Positions 22,154-33,681 of a DNA stretch of 64,000 bases are shown piece by piece (position 1 is the first letter of the stretch; each line of letters opens with the position of its first letter). This stretch comes from Pisolithus tinctorius (lineage: Eukaryota > Basidiomycota > Agaricomycetes > Boletales > Pisolithaceae). The notes below the pieces were generated by a model that worked only from the letters and a program-made list of their open reading frames with translations, searched no databases and was not told where the DNA came from. Location of the stretch: contig JANFAH010000024.1 in assembly GCA_024663395.1 (NCBI GenBank), positions 868,001 through 932,000 of the forward strand, read 5' to 3'. The position numbers and the translations under genes are program-made.

Positions 22154-22161
22154 GGGAGGAC
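22154..22161. repeat. Target-site duplication of the KDZ element, right copy
   Basis: GGGAGGAC follows the right terminal inverted repeat and continues as AGTAGATTATACTG. This is exactly the sequence found next to the single site in the uninterrupted host-repeat copy (minus strand near 46700). Confidence 0.7.
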
Positions 22162-22598
22162 AGTAGATTATACTGCAGCTGTCGCAATGTGGGAAGAATG
22201 ATGGACGAGATTGGAATAAAGACGGTGCAGGGAGCAGGGAGGAACGATCCATATGCTTCATCAACCGGGGAGACTGAAATGACCACATAAGACCTTTCTA
22301 ACCGAGTGACAGACCTGAGGTGACCAAAGAACGTCCTTCTGGAAGTCATACTGACAAGGAGAACACGCTGACCAAGCTGCATGGGATGAGACGGGGCTGA
22401 CAATGATGGGATGAACCAGGGGGCTTCAGGACAGAAGCTGGTGGGAATGCCTGGCAGATATACGTAGCCACTGTCTCTGGCAAATGAGACAAGCAAGATG
22501 ATTGACGAAGAGGCAGCCATGATTGATGGACTTAGCGAAATGAGCGTCTGATGGATGGAGTGCTGTAGAAACGTGCAGGGTACGAGGATCCTCTCCAA
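22162..22598 (-). pseudogene. Reading frame of LTR-like copy A, N-terminal part (interrupted by KDZ)
   Basis: The frame reads MAASSSIILLVSFARDSGYV... to ...LRQLQYNLL and stops at the KDZ insertion. Its other half lies at 3738-3849 (minus), reading RIHDEYDMHLAFLLQDPAED to a stop at 3738-3740. The uninterrupted homologue in copy B (46353-46832) encodes 159 residues and aligns along its whole length. I do not recognise a domain. Frame conservation between two diverged copies suggests the protein was real when the element was active. Confidence 0.6.
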
Positions 22599-22923
22599 AT
22601 TTGGAAGGAAGAATCGTGGGGCTGAGCACTTTAAGCGAGCATGGGAACAGAGTCGATATCTTTGGAAATGGTGGAGATACGACGAAAACCGGAATGCCGT
22701 ACACGGGCACTAAAAACCTTTAATGCGCGCTTAACTCGCTTCCTCTTTTCTCTTTAGCACTGACGACTCGATCTTGTGCGAAGGATGACTGTTCACGTCC
22801 AACAGTCTTTCTACGCATGAGGCCTTTAGTCTTCATCTGCATGCTTGGGCATTGCGCACAACTCGTCAACGAGTTAGGCAGAGTCAGCTGTAACCATGTC
22901 CACAACACCTTTGGTGTGTGACA

Positions 22924-23320
22924 CCGGTATGACTGCACATTTGTGAATACTAATCCAGGGCTGAAGGGGATGCATGGTTTGGACGTTGTGTGTATCCTGG
23001 GGTTTTTTTCCTTCATTTCCCAAAGCAAGCATTACCCATGCGCAGTAGTGCAGTGGTTTGACCATGTCGGGGATGACCCAGATCTGGATACAGGGATGTG
23101 GATCATATGCCCAGCCCTTACTGCAAATCATCACCCAGCCATTGCTGTCATACACGTAGACACCATATATTGTGCAGCACACCTCATTCCCTTGTATGGC
23201 ACCCACCCCATTCCCAGAACCATAAAGCCACATCATTCTTATGATGTATTTACCACCTTCTATGTGAACAGATTTATCAATCATCATGCATTTTTGCTTT
23301 TATCAGATTCATACTTGTAG
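22924..23320 (+). pseudogene. Plavaka-type transposase, C-terminal part
   Basis: This is the continuation of the transposase interrupted at 2765. Removing the insertion and one copy of the CCGG duplication joins ...QNRPPR directly to YDCTFVNTNPGLKGMHGLD in one frame. The segment then reads FFSFISQSKHYPCAVVQWF, DTGMW, AVIHVDTIYCAAHLIPLYG and a final stop at 23318-23320, all typical of the Plavaka C-terminus. It carries no new stop itself, but the gene is already broken upstream. The junction is strong evidence that the flanking insertion is a single nested event. Confidence 0.85.
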
Positions 23321-24779
23321 TGTACTTGATTGTATGCTTGAATTCCATAGTAACTTAGCTGCTTGGGATGCTTATCTACTTGAGTTGCACTTAAACATTT
23401 GCCAAGTTACTTAGCAGTCATGCATGACAAAAACTAAGTAGAAAATAGCTCACATACAATTAGTAAAGTGTAAAACAAATGCAAGGGATAACTATACCTC
23501 AGCCACTGCCTGAGTATGGGCAAGATGACTGAGGGTTTTGTAAGTGAGAGAAGTGAAGTATATATATGTGAAAACAAGCTTGTAAGAACAAGGGACAAGG
23601 GGTAAGAAAAGATACTAGCAGTGATACATAACCTGTCAAAAAATAGAGGCACGGGAAAAAAGGCCAGTTTGTCTAAGGTTCATCTAAGGTTTGTCAGAGG
23701 TTCACCCACTGGCCACTTATGTAACCCTGTCACTTGTTGACAATGCATGCTTGGCAATGTGGGTGCTTGATGTGCTTATGCTACTTATGTGCTTGACAGG
23801 TGCTGCTAAGTGGTCAAGCACAGTTAAGCAGACTTATGATTTGCTGATGTACAGGGCACCATAACTGTTCTGTTCCCAGTCAAAATTCACCCCTTCCATG
23901 ATGACCCATCAGCAAAACACTTTTTTTTTTCAGTGTAACAAGAGCTACTGTATGTCACTGTGGAAAAACAAACACTGTTTTGCTGATTGAAAGCCAGCAT
24001 TTGTCCTCCAAATAACACCAGAACAGTGGTTAAATGACCCTTGTTTAAGAATAAGTATATCACTGAAGGGCATACAGATGTGGTGATTTTCTCCTGTTGT
24101 ACATCATTGTCATATTCACAACACCAAGCCACCTCTGTAATCCCCCCTAAGATGGCCCTACAGCCTCTTTGACCACCCTCTGAGAGGCCTAGGGCCTTTC
24201 TGATGGCCTATCAACCTGTATTGAGCCTTGTTTCTCTGACACACTGAAACCACTTTTTGACTTGTCCTGAGTTGCTCTGCTCACTCTAGCAATCCTCTGT
24301 GTTGATGAGGCCTGAGGTGTCAAAGCTGGCCCAAATATTAAATGACTTCTAATCATTTGTTTTTCCATTGGTCATATCTGATTCCTATTGTCTGTGCTTT
24401 CTCTCCCTTTGGCACACAATGTGTTGTTGTTTTCTTGATGATATTGCTTCCATTTCTTGTGATGTAAGACATTGTTCTATGCACGAATGCATTGTGAATT
24501 CCCGATTCTACCAAGGCCTAGCAAGTGAGGCAGCAACCGAAGGTGCTAGTAGCAGACCCCACAAGGCCTAATCTGTATACAAGTCCAAGCGCTGTGGAAA
24601 GCAAAATACCCAAGAATTCATACCTCTCAGCAATAGTGTGTAGTAGTCTCAATATTGAGAGCACCCAGGAACGCGACGTCTGGAAATATACATAGGTGAG
24701 TGGATATTGTTTACACGAACAGAGGTAGGCCATAATAACGTCCATCAGTAATCGACATTCGAACGTGAAAGAATCCATC
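23321..24779. other. Gap: probable Plavaka 3' flank, no gene recognised
   Basis: The sequence is AT-richer than its right-hand neighbours, with many TTACTTA/TAAGTA steps and a 10-base T run near 23921. It probably includes the untranslated end and terminal repeat of the Plavaka element, but I could not fix a terminus because the left end lies outside the window. Confidence 0.4.
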
Positions 24780-26563
24780 TCAGACGGTTCCATCTCCAGA
24801 GCTTTGTAAAGAACTTGTCCCCGCAAGATTCTCAATAGCATCCGTGAGATCGTCCGTATTTGGGCTAGGCTGTGGAGAGGGCAGAGATAATGTTCTGAGG
24901 CGTATCAACGGGCCCGTGTGAGAATCGTCATCCCCTTCTTGGTCATAGGGGTTTGGAAGATCAACGACGCTCGACGGGCTTTGTACAACGCATAAGCATC
25001 AGTGGAACGATACAAGTGGCAAAAGGAGGCTCAAGGACGAGTTACCTTTCGACAGAGAGTTGTTCAGCGGGATGCCCCATAGGCTCTGGGGTATGCAAGG
25101 CAAGAGGTGAGACACTTGTCCCACTGTACGAGGGAGGCGACTTCCCAGTAACCGATGAATTCTCTATTGAGCGAAGGGGGCCCCTCGACGGTGGCGGTGG
25201 GGACCGAACGGTGGGTGGAGGTGTAGCCGATATAATGGGAGTAGTCATACGAGGAGATTGGGAAGGTGGCGGAACGGTAGGTAATATACGGCGATCTGTA
25301 AACGACCTGGCTGGTGAAGGGGAAGCAGATCGGCATGGCAACTTCGATGGTGCCGACTTCTCATCGCCAAAGGGTGGTAGAAGGGATGATATAGCAGGGT
25401 CTGGAGCTGTATAACACGGCAGATCACCTTGCAGATCGGGTGATATACTAGATGGTCGTTCGGATAACAATGGCGAAGGAGACATCGCAGAAGATGTTGT
25501 TCTAAGCACAGGAACCGATGCTGATCCAGGTGATATGGCAGCTGGTGTTTCACGATCAATCAATCAAAAGGAGTGGTTGAACGAAACCTTATCACCTACA
25601 TTCAAAAGGCGGTGGCGGTGATAAGTCATCCATGGATAGATGGTTTTCCTCGAATGTTGACGAAGTCTCCTGAAGCACTCTTCTCTGAAAAGATCGTGAG
25701 AAGGATGGGGACGCGGCCTCGCCCCTACCAACGGGCCTATCAGTCCTAAATGTAGATAGAGGTGATGTAGAAGACGGAGGTGTCATTATATAAACCGTGG
25801 GTACGGAAACGGACGATGAAGCCCGCAAACCTGGCGTTTCGCGCAACAATGGTCGATCAAGGTTACTGTTAAGCTGAACGTCATGAGCTGACAGGTTGCA
25901 TCTTGCGCGGCTAGAAGGGAAACTCTCCGGAGAAAGTGGTGGACTTGACAGATCACCACTACGTCGTGGTAGCTGTGTCTGCGAAACGGAAGTCTGGAGG
26001 CGAGGATAACCAACGAGCGGTGTCGGCGAGTGCAACGGAGGTGCAGAGAGAGGAGCGGGTTCAGTCCTCCCCCCGACAGTAGTGTGCGCCCCGGGGCCAG
26101 ACAATAAAGTCCTTAATGATCGAAAATCCCCTCGAGGTAAACTGCTATGGTAAAGGTCCGCAACGTTGAATCTCTGAGTCACAGTATTTGACACCCTGGT
26201 ATCGAGACCTGATGGCGAACGCGATGAACTGCGATGGTGCTGTGAACAGCTTAGAGGCCTGCTACTATCTGGGCCCGGTGGTGCAACAGGAAGGGGCTTG
26301 TCAATCGGCTGGGTAGGTCTGCTCGGGCTGCTGCTGCTGCCAGGCAAACTTGACGAGGACTTGTTGTTCGTCGCGCTTGCGTACAAACGCTGAGCGTATA
26401 ACCCTCCGCGCTCGGTACCAGCATTAATGCTGCTTAGCGGTAAAGGTGGTGGCTGATCTTGTACGCTCCTCAAGGGCTGTTTACGTTCGATAGTATAGTG
26501 CAGCGTGCGATTATAGTCTTGTCCTGTTTTCACGGCGTACGCGTACGCCTGGGCAGGAGTCAT
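24780..26563 (-). CDS. Ser/Pro-rich low-complexity protein, unknown function (552 aa)
   Basis: Three exons join in phase: 25600-26563, 25046-25541 and 24780-24978, with GT-AG introns of 58 and 67 nt. They total 1659 nt, or 552 residues from ATG at 26563 to TGA at 24780-24782. The product starts MTPAQAYAYAVKTGQDYNRT and is almost entirely Ser/Pro/Arg-rich (for example SSSSLPGSSSSPSRPTQPID and TVPPPSQSPRMTTPIISATP), with no membrane segment or recognisable fold. It ends NTDDLTDAIENLAGTSSLQS SGDGTV. Upstream at 26565-27130 are codon-like stretches (HQKPCTHCGHRNRNE and a Cys/Met-rich stretch) that could be further 5' exons, but I could not join them. The protein is probably disordered and cytoplasmic or cortical; this is a guess from composition. 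Confidence 0.65.
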
Positions 26564-27485
26564 CGTGTCCAGGGCACTCCCATGTACTACATTTCTCGAT
26601 ACTTCGACTTGGCATTGATCACCGCTGGAAAGATTACGCGGTTGATAGACGTTGTATCATGCAGAGTCTGAGAGGACGTACCCTTGGCCCATGCTGGGGA
26701 CTTGACTGGGTAGAACAGAAATACCTGCTGGTCCTGCATTGTTACAACACATCTGCTGCATATGGGGAGGTTCAGCTGGGAAGTAGGGCTAACTCGTAGA
26801 TAAGTACATTTGAAACGGAGAAGAATCAACGAGTGTTTGATGGTAGACTAAACAGAATGCGGCAGTGCCAATTAAATCCCTGCTTCAGGAATCGATGGCC
26901 CTCCGTCTGAGTTTCACATGTCATACTTACATACTCGTTCCTGTTCCGATGTCCACAATGTGTACAAGGTTTTTGATGGGTATGTCAGACAGACATAGAA
27001 TTGAAAGACTTGAGTGAGTGTTCTAAGACAAGTCAATGATCGATTACTCGATTGGCGTCCCCATCCTCGTCCTATTCTGATCACTGGCCCCCCACGGGGC
27101 ACTAGAAGCGACTCGTGCATAGCCCCCAATCGCTGTTTGACATCCAGTTACATATGTTATGCTGTAAGATTCATGATGGCCTATCACATCGACATCATCC
27201 ATTCCCGTCCAGTATCATCGCACGAGGGGCAACTTAGGCATGCAGACGGGGAGAGCATACTTAATATCTGAGGATAGCCCCGCACGGCCGTGAGCTGTGA
27301 AAGCACATGGATGCCACAAAACGATACTGATTCTACAAGAAATCCTACCCCTACAAAGACACGCACATACCAGTGCAGGTAGGCAATGCGTACATATCAA
27401 AAACGAGCACCTGGTTCGGTGCACGGTGGGGTTTACAAAATTGCCGCCAGAAGTGCGTTTCCGCCAACATTATCGGCCACATCAT
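26564..27485. other. Gap between Ser/Pro-rich gene and WW-protein gene
   Basis: This gap should contain the promoter of the Ser/Pro-rich gene and the 3' flank of the WW gene. Two short minus-strand stretches look codon-like (about 26690-26780, and 26940-26985 with KPCTHCGHRN). They may be unassigned 5' exons. Confidence 0.35.
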
Positions 27486-28294
27486 TTACCATCCTCCTCC
27501 GTCATCGAAGTCCCCGCCGAATCCTGGGTCACATCCTTGGCCGTACCCTGGATCGTAGTCCTGGTCACATCCCTGACCATATCCTCGGTCATATCCGTCG
27601 TCATAAGCTTCCTCTCTTTCCCGTTCCTCGTGGTGTTCAAACACGTCCGTAATAAGAGCACCGCCAGCCAGACCAGCAGCGCCTGCAATTGCGCAATCGT
27701 ATGTTCAGATCTCCCTGATACAGTAGTCGCAGTAATCTTACTCACCTGCCATCAATGCAGTCCCCACCCCCATCCCAGTTTTCCTCTTGGGTTGCTGTTG
27801 TCCACCTGAACCGCCGAAGAGGCCTGAACAGGAAAGTCAAACGTTTCGCACTGTACGTAAACGGAGACCACATGCTACTTACCCCTGTTCTCTTGCGGAT
27901 AGGAACCTTGATATCCCCCGCCCATGTAGCCGCCTTGAGGCGCGTTGCTGTAGTTTGCGGGCGGACCATAGTTGGGTGGAGGAGAACTGTATGGTTGGTG
28001 GTATCCAGGGGCGTAGCCTCCTGAACGGTTATAGCCCGGTTGAGGGGGACCTAAGGGGTGTTCCCACATTGATCGTGGTGGTTGTTCTCGCGTATTCACA
28101 TAGAACCTAAGGTAATTCAGTGGTTCGCGCTTGGTCGTAGCGACGGCGAGATCATACCATCGTCCATATCTGTCACGGACCGATCAGCACCGCCGTAGGC
28201 GAAGGTTGTTCAGAGACACTTACTCCCAGTTGTACTGCTGTATCCAACCAGGGGGAAGTTCTCTTGTGTCGGGATTGGGGGGAACAGATGCCAT
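27486..28294 (-). CDS. WW-domain protein, Wwm1-like (193 aa)
   Basis: Five exons join in phase: 28224-28294, 28158-28169 (only 12 nt), 27883-28106, 27746-27823 and 27486-27682. They encode 193 residues. Residues ~14-48 are one WW domain, LPPGWIQQYNW EYGRWFYVNTREQPPRSMWEHP; both Trp and the final Pro are present, and the 12-nt exon supplies EYGRW in its middle. A Gly/Pro/Tyr-rich region follows (PPPNYGPPANYSNAPQGGYM), then GLFGGSGGQQQPKRKTGMG, a small hydrophobic Ala/Gly segment (ALMAGAAGLAGGALITDVF), a HHEEREREE helix and an Asp/Gly/Tyr-rich tail. This layout matches yeast Wwm1-type proteins, which bind PPxY partners and metacaspase. Confidence 0.85.
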
Positions 28295-28689
28295 TGATAA
28301 TGCGGTAGGATAAAATGAGCTGGCAGCTGGTTGGAGGACCTTTATACGCCTGCCGGTTTGACACCTGTGGACACTGGTTTGTTGTAGTTTACGCAGGCTG
28401 GCTACGATAGAACTGCGCTTTTTATATAGTCACCCAGCAAAGCATAGCCTGCTGTGGGTATCCGGTGACACACCGGTAACCATTCAGTTCGAGAAAACAT
28501 TTCTTCATCAAGCAGCGAAGGGCACAATCGGAATATTATATGACGTCAATACCATTCAACGGAATTCGCAATGGGATCGTCAACAGCACCGTAAGCTTCG
28601 TATGGTACCAAGGGGTCACGTATAATACCAGAGGGAAGAACAAAAAAACGACCGCACAAACCGGCTCAGCGTGTAACTGCCACATCGAA
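28295..28689. promoter_or_regulatory. Intergenic region upstream of the WW gene, downstream of the HMG gene
   Basis: This 395-bp gap lies between two genes on the minus strand. It should hold the HMG-gene terminator and the WW-gene promoter. No specific motif is clear. Confidence 0.4.
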
Positions 28690-29679
28690 TTACTTCTTCC
28701 TCTCGACCTTCTCCTTTTTGCCCCTTTTTGTTGGGGGAGGAGGCGTAGGTTCCTTTTGTTTTTTCACCTCTTCCTCCGAAGCGGACACTTCTGAATCATC
28801 GTCAGATTGCCTTCCATTAGCCGTCTCGTTGTCCTCGTCCGAAATATCGGAGCTCTCGTCAGAAGCAGACTCTGGCGACTCGGCCTGTTCAACAGACTTG
28901 GCAGCAGGCTTAGCCGCCTTCTAGTTACATTGTCAGCCTATCGGCATAGACGCCGAAAAGTGAGTGGCATACAGCGGATGCAGGTTTCTTGACAGGCTTC
29001 TCGACAGGTTCCGCCGCTTTCTTGGCTTTCTTGGGAACTGACCCTTCTTCCACTGGGCCAGGATGCTCAGCGATGTACTTGGCCATGTCCACTTCGTGGT
29101 TTTTCTTCGCGTTGGTGACCTTATCAAAGTAAGGCTGGCGCGTGTACGTCAGCGAGCAGCCACGAGTGGGTGTATGCTATACCTACTTGTTTTTTCTCTG
29201 GAGAGAGAGCATTCCACTGCTTGGAAATCAATCCCATCAACTCTTTGTACGCAATGTCGGGGTGCTCTGAGCGGACGCGAGTCCTGACATCATTCTGGAA
29301 CATAATGTATGCGGAAGGAGGGGCCTTCGGAGCATTGGGATCTTTTGTTTTCTTTTCGCGTTTACGTTTCTTCCCACCTTCTTCGGTCGTGTCCTCGAGC
29401 TTACGCTTCCTAGAGACGGTGGGTGTCGCGTCGACGACCGCCTGGAGAGTCTCGATGATCTCCGGGTCATCCAGTGGTATTTTGGCAACCACTTGGGCAA
29501 GAGTGTCAGCGAAGGTGCTGAATTTGCGCATCGCGTCGGCTGTGTTAGCTAACTTGGCAATGAACTGAGATAGGAGTGAGAGTGAGTGGCCATTTGTGGC
29601 ACGACACGACGCGAACGCGAACCTGAGATCGAGTTGATTCTACATCTGGGACCTCTTCTTTGGAGGATTTGGTGGCCAT
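28690..29679 (-). CDS. HMG-box chromatin protein (275 aa)
   Basis: Four exons join in phase: 29623-29679, 29187-29564, 28973-29134 and 28690-28920, totalling 828 nt. The product starts MATKSSKEEVPDVESTRSQ and has a Lys/Arg/Glu linker RKRKLEDTTEEGGKKRKREK. One HMG box (~residues 93-160) begins DPNAPKAPPSAYIMFQNDVR and includes LISKQWNALSPEKKQ and PYFDKVTNAKKNHEVDMAKY. The C-terminus alternates Lys/Pro/Ala-rich and strongly acidic stretches (ESASDESSDISDEDNETANG) and ends in a basic tail, ERKK. This matches the NHP6/HMGB-like group of sequence-independent DNA-bending nuclear proteins. An N-terminal helix (FIAKLANTADAMRKFSTFAD) resembles that of mushroom HMG proteins. Confidence 0.88.
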
Positions 29680-30397
29680 GATAGATAGGGAGGCGTTGAG
29701 ACGCGTGCCCTGCAAGGGATGGGGGGAATGAACTAGTAGGAAGAGGGAAAATTTGACTAGTTTGTTGATAGTTGTAAGCAATTATAAGCTTTTGTTTGTT
29801 GGTGGCTATTAGGTTTGCTAATAAATTGAAACCCAACTAGTAGGGTAAACCGCATTGGTAAGGGTCCCTTATCAACCAATGCAAGATGACACAATAACCT
29901 GCCACATTTGAATAGAACAACGTCGTTAATAGAACTCGTCATGCTAGATAAATTGACGTACCAGAATCCCTTGTTAGACGCACAAGTCTAGCGCTATTGT
30001 TGGGTCAGTCATCGTCGTTCCAAGAGGTCGTGTGAAGGGAACGTAGATCCGGCGACAACCCTGGCAATAATGGAACCCATCCGGATGCATTAGTCCCCTG
30101 CCGACGTGCCGGGGTGAATTTGAAACGCCGAAATGGGCGGAGAATAAAATGTCTTACAACAGGGACTCCCCCCGCTCGGGTGGCCAGTAGCGCTTCGACT
30201 CTCAGCACCATCACAGAGACAGAATTCGCAGGCGGTTGAGCGTAGCGGGTCCCTACAAAAGGTGATAGAAGGCTTGTATACCGTCTGCGTTTTTCTTCTC
30301 TGCTTTTCCTGCGTCTCGATTGCACAGAAATAAGCCCTTAGTGTTGCCCAATAACGCTTGAGAAACCCAGGAAAGAGAAAAAAGAAAATCTGTCCTG
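29680..30397. promoter_or_regulatory. Divergent promoter region between HMG gene and PNUTS-like gene
   Basis: This 718-bp region separates two divergent start codons. The HMG side is AT-rich (29740-29830). The other side has a pyrimidine-rich run, TTTTTCTTCTCTGCTTTTCC near 30291, typical of fungal promoters. No TATA box is certain. Confidence 0.45.
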
Positions 30398-33300
30398 ATG
30401 GATAGTATATACTCCAACGCGCCCAGTCAGTGGCCGCAGAATATCACCGAACAAGCTGTCGACCCCAGTTTGTCCTCCAACGACGACTGGAAAGAGCGCG
30501 CGACGGTCACTACCAACGGCAGCAACGGTGCGGGAGGGTCGACTACTACTGCGCACCCAGGTTTGGATTTGAGCGACTTTGGGTTGGGTGACATTCCGGG
30601 TAAGCATTTTTCTAAGCGCCCGTCAACGTAGCAGCAATGCCAATGCAATGCTGCTTCCATGAGGTTCTCTTGTTTTTATTGGACGAGCCACGTTTGACGA
30701 TCACACTCAGCAGGCCCGTCGACGTCGAGCTCGTTATCGCCCCCATCTCAATCCTACTTCCCACAAACCTTCCCGCCGTTCTATGTTCCATCCGTGCCCG
30801 GTCCATACAATGCCATGCCATACAGTGCGATGTCATGGTCGTCTCAACCCACTCCACTACCTCTCACCACGTACTCGACGCTAAACGGTGCAACTTCGAC
30901 CTCTTCATCCGCTTCTCAAGCGTCGACTTCTCAGCAGCAGTCGTCATTACCTGCTAACTCAACTCAATCGCAGATGATGATCGAGTACGAAATTCATTAT
31001 CTTTTCGCTTATCATCGGCACTAACACGCTGATTAGTCCCGTTTTGACTACGATGAGCGGATCCGAATCGGCCCAACACTACACTCAACCTTCCAGTCAT
31101 GAGAACCTTCAGCGAACGCAGCCCCAAGCATCCCAGTCGCAGCAAACACAGCAACAACAAACGCAGTACTCGTATCAACAACCTACATTATCAATTAATC
31201 CCGCTTACGTCCTTCCACCGCATTTTTATTCGCCTCAGCATCAACAACACCAAGTTCAAACCAACCTTTCCCCTCACGTCCTTCACACCCCGTCCACTCC
31301 ACCAAGTGGAATCCACTCGTCAGCATCGGCAGCAGCGTCAAGTTCAACCGCCAATTCTGAAGCTCGGAGGATCAAACTTTCCAGTGACATCCGATCACTT
31401 TTGCAGCCGAACTCATTTTCTGGTGCTGGCGCAGTGTACTCGCTAGTGGGACGACTTGACGACTATGGGTCTCAGGACGTGGACGCCGCATTACGGTTGG
31501 AGATATTGACGAAGATTAGAGATAACGCGGGTAACCACTACTTTCGAGCATGGTTGGACAATCCGACTGCCATGGATATCACCCGTGAATGGCTGAAAGC
31601 CGGTCTTGTGGATAAGAGCGACAACTTGTTAGTTGAAACTATAATGCCGTTGCTTCACGTCAGTTTAAATCGTTAATCGAACCCTTGAGGCCATGCCCCT
31701 AATATGTCTCCTCCAGATCGTGGACAGATTACCCTTGAACGTCGATGCTTTGAAAACTTCGAAACTGGGGAAGATTATCGTGAAGTTGGTAAAGGATCCA
31801 CCATTGCCAGGTGAGCGATTGCCCATTTCCGTTTCTTACTTGTCCGTTTGCATGCGTCCAATCGTGAGATATGTACATTTTTGCATTGCATTGCGCAGAC
31901 TTATTAGTATTACGGGTTCGAAAGCAAATGAGCACAATATATCTAACGACGGTGCCCTCTATCGTCTAATTGTAGCTGTCAAGGACATGGCGTCGAATTT
32001 AGAACGCAAATGGCGACAATTAGTCGAGGCTGCAACGAAACAGGTGGAGAATAATTCTACAGAGGGTGGGTCACGTCAGTTTCGCTCGGCGATTAAGCGC
32101 TCATGGTCCAGCGTTAGACAACAAAGTGAAAAAACGAAAACTGAATGAACCTCCCGCGGCCAAAGCACCGCCTCCCACAAAGAAGGTCGCAGTTTCTTCG
32201 CCGTCAGCGCCGACGGCGAGGACGACTGTGGTGAAGAAAGAAACTAAACCCACTGTCCCGGCGTCCAAAGACTTCAGATCTGATTCCTCTTTTTTCTCTG
32301 CTCCAAAACCAAAACCGAAGCTTCCGAGCTTCAAAAAGGCTCCTGCGCCCGTCAAGAAGGAACCAGATCCCAACGTTGCCCAACCTTCATCTATTGACCC
32401 TTTCCAAGAAGCGCTCAAGTCGATGGGTAAAGCACGGAAAGAGTCTCCTGCAACACCTACTCCACCTCCTGCAGCCAGTACACCTACAGCAAATTTCATG
32501 ACTACTTCTACTACTACTGGTAAGATGAAGCGGAAGACGGTGACGTGGGCGCCTGATGGCCAGCTGGAGTCGATCCGGCTAATCGAACGTGCTGTTTACG
32601 ATGATGATCCAGTAGATGTCAGCGCTTTGCTCCATTTCTTTCTGTACAGTACATTGATGTCACGTGTTTTGATGCCGTTCAATAGGGCGTACATACTGCT
32701 CACAGTCTTCGCGATCTTGATCGGGGCGAGGGTGCGGCATTGCATGCACATCTGTTCGAAGAGCTCATCGACTGGACGGACCCAATACGTGCGTAATTCG
32801 AACTTTGAACAAGGAAACTTTGACTGAAACTCTTGTGCTTTCGCCTTCCCTCAGTAATCGATATCCCAATGGGTAGTGAAGTGGCGCAGCGTGGTCAACA
32901 AAGTTTCGAAAAGTCTGTACAAGAGGAGCGAGAGCAAACTGCCCTGGGAGCCCTGTATATGAGTGCGGCGCAAATACCCGACAGTCCCGGAGAACCTTCG
33001 ATGACGATCCTGGAAGAGGAGGTGGATGCGGATGTCAAGCTGATGACCGTCGGTCCCGAAAGCGATCATATCTTTTGGAGCGAGATCCCTTCGACTCAGC
33101 AGGTATCTGTTGCGGATCTTGTAAGACAGCTTGCGGGTGGCACGGTTGACCAGGTTATGGGGCTCCCTCCGCCGAACGGGTTGACTACTACTATGCCAAT
33201 AGGTTTCGATCCTAGTATTCTAACGACGATTCCGCCTGAGCAGATGCAGCAGTTGATGCAACAAGCCCAAGCCTTATTCGGTCAGGGTGCACAGCCTCCT

Positions 33301-33681
33301 TCTAGTTTTGGCGGCATGATGGACCCGAGCTGGAACGTTCCCACTGCAAATTCGAATACGTACGGATCATCCGACTTCGGACAACATGAGTACTCTGACG
33401 ATACAAATCATACTAATCGAGGCAGAGGGCGCGGTCGTGGTCGCGGCGGCGGCCGGGGAGGCCGGGGACGCAATGGGGATGACGGTGGATCGTATAGAAG
33501 TAGTAAACGAAAACCATGCAGTTTTTTCGCAGAAGGAAGGCGAGCATTAATTTTATTTTGCCCCTCAGTTCCTTTCTTCCTTCTATATCCGTGAGACCCG
33601 AAAAAACTGATGACCCTATCCTATATCAACAGATGCAAGTACGGTGATCAATGCGATTTCAGCCACGAACCTATCTATTAG
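30398..33681 (+). CDS. PNUTS/Ppn1-like protein phosphatase 1 regulatory subunit (871 aa)
   Basis: Nine exons join in phase: 30398-30599, 30714-30984, 31037-31658, 31717-31810, 31976-32065, 32118-32617, 32686-32788, 32855-33539 and 33633-33681. The last intron needs a GC donor (AAG|GCGAGC). The product has a Ser/Gln-rich N-terminus, then a TFIIS N-terminal/LW-type helical domain (~residues 265-425, with IRSLLQPNSFSGAGAVYSLV and NLERKWRQLV). After a Lys/Pro linker comes the PP1-docking motif MKRKTVTWAPDGQL (~562, an RVxF site like that of PNUTS). It ends with an RGRGRGRG tract and one CCCH finger, CSFFAEGRCKYGDQCDFSH. This exact order is that of vertebrate PNUTS (PPP1R10) and fission yeast Ppn1, which target PP1 to chromatin and the cleavage/polyadenylation factor to control Pol II termination. 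Confidence 0.88.

Larger units (their letters stand above)
2762..22927 (-). mobile_element. LTR-like TG...CA element, copy A (about 1.86 kb, split by the KDZ insertion)
   Basis: The element body is 2766-3857 plus 22162-22923, with the KDZ transposon between. Its sense strand is minus, starting TGTCACACACCAAAGG at 22923 and ending ...TTTGACTCACA at 2766. The four bases CCGG flank both sides (2762-2765 and 22924-22927), a 4-bp target duplication. Copy B at 45981-47669 has the same termini and its own 4-bp duplication, which confirms the boundaries. A TATA-like stretch lies near 3290-3300. The TG...CA ends and short duplication suggest a solo LTR of a long-LTR retrotransposon, but no matching internal region is present to prove it. 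It carries the short reading frame described at 22162-22598. Confidence 0.75.

Noticed and set aside
24900..24920. ACGGGCCCGTG close to the KDZ palindrome outside the element
   Set aside because: It is a single occurrence inside the coding sequence of the Ser/Pro-rich gene (THTGPLI) without array context, so chance is the simplest explanation.
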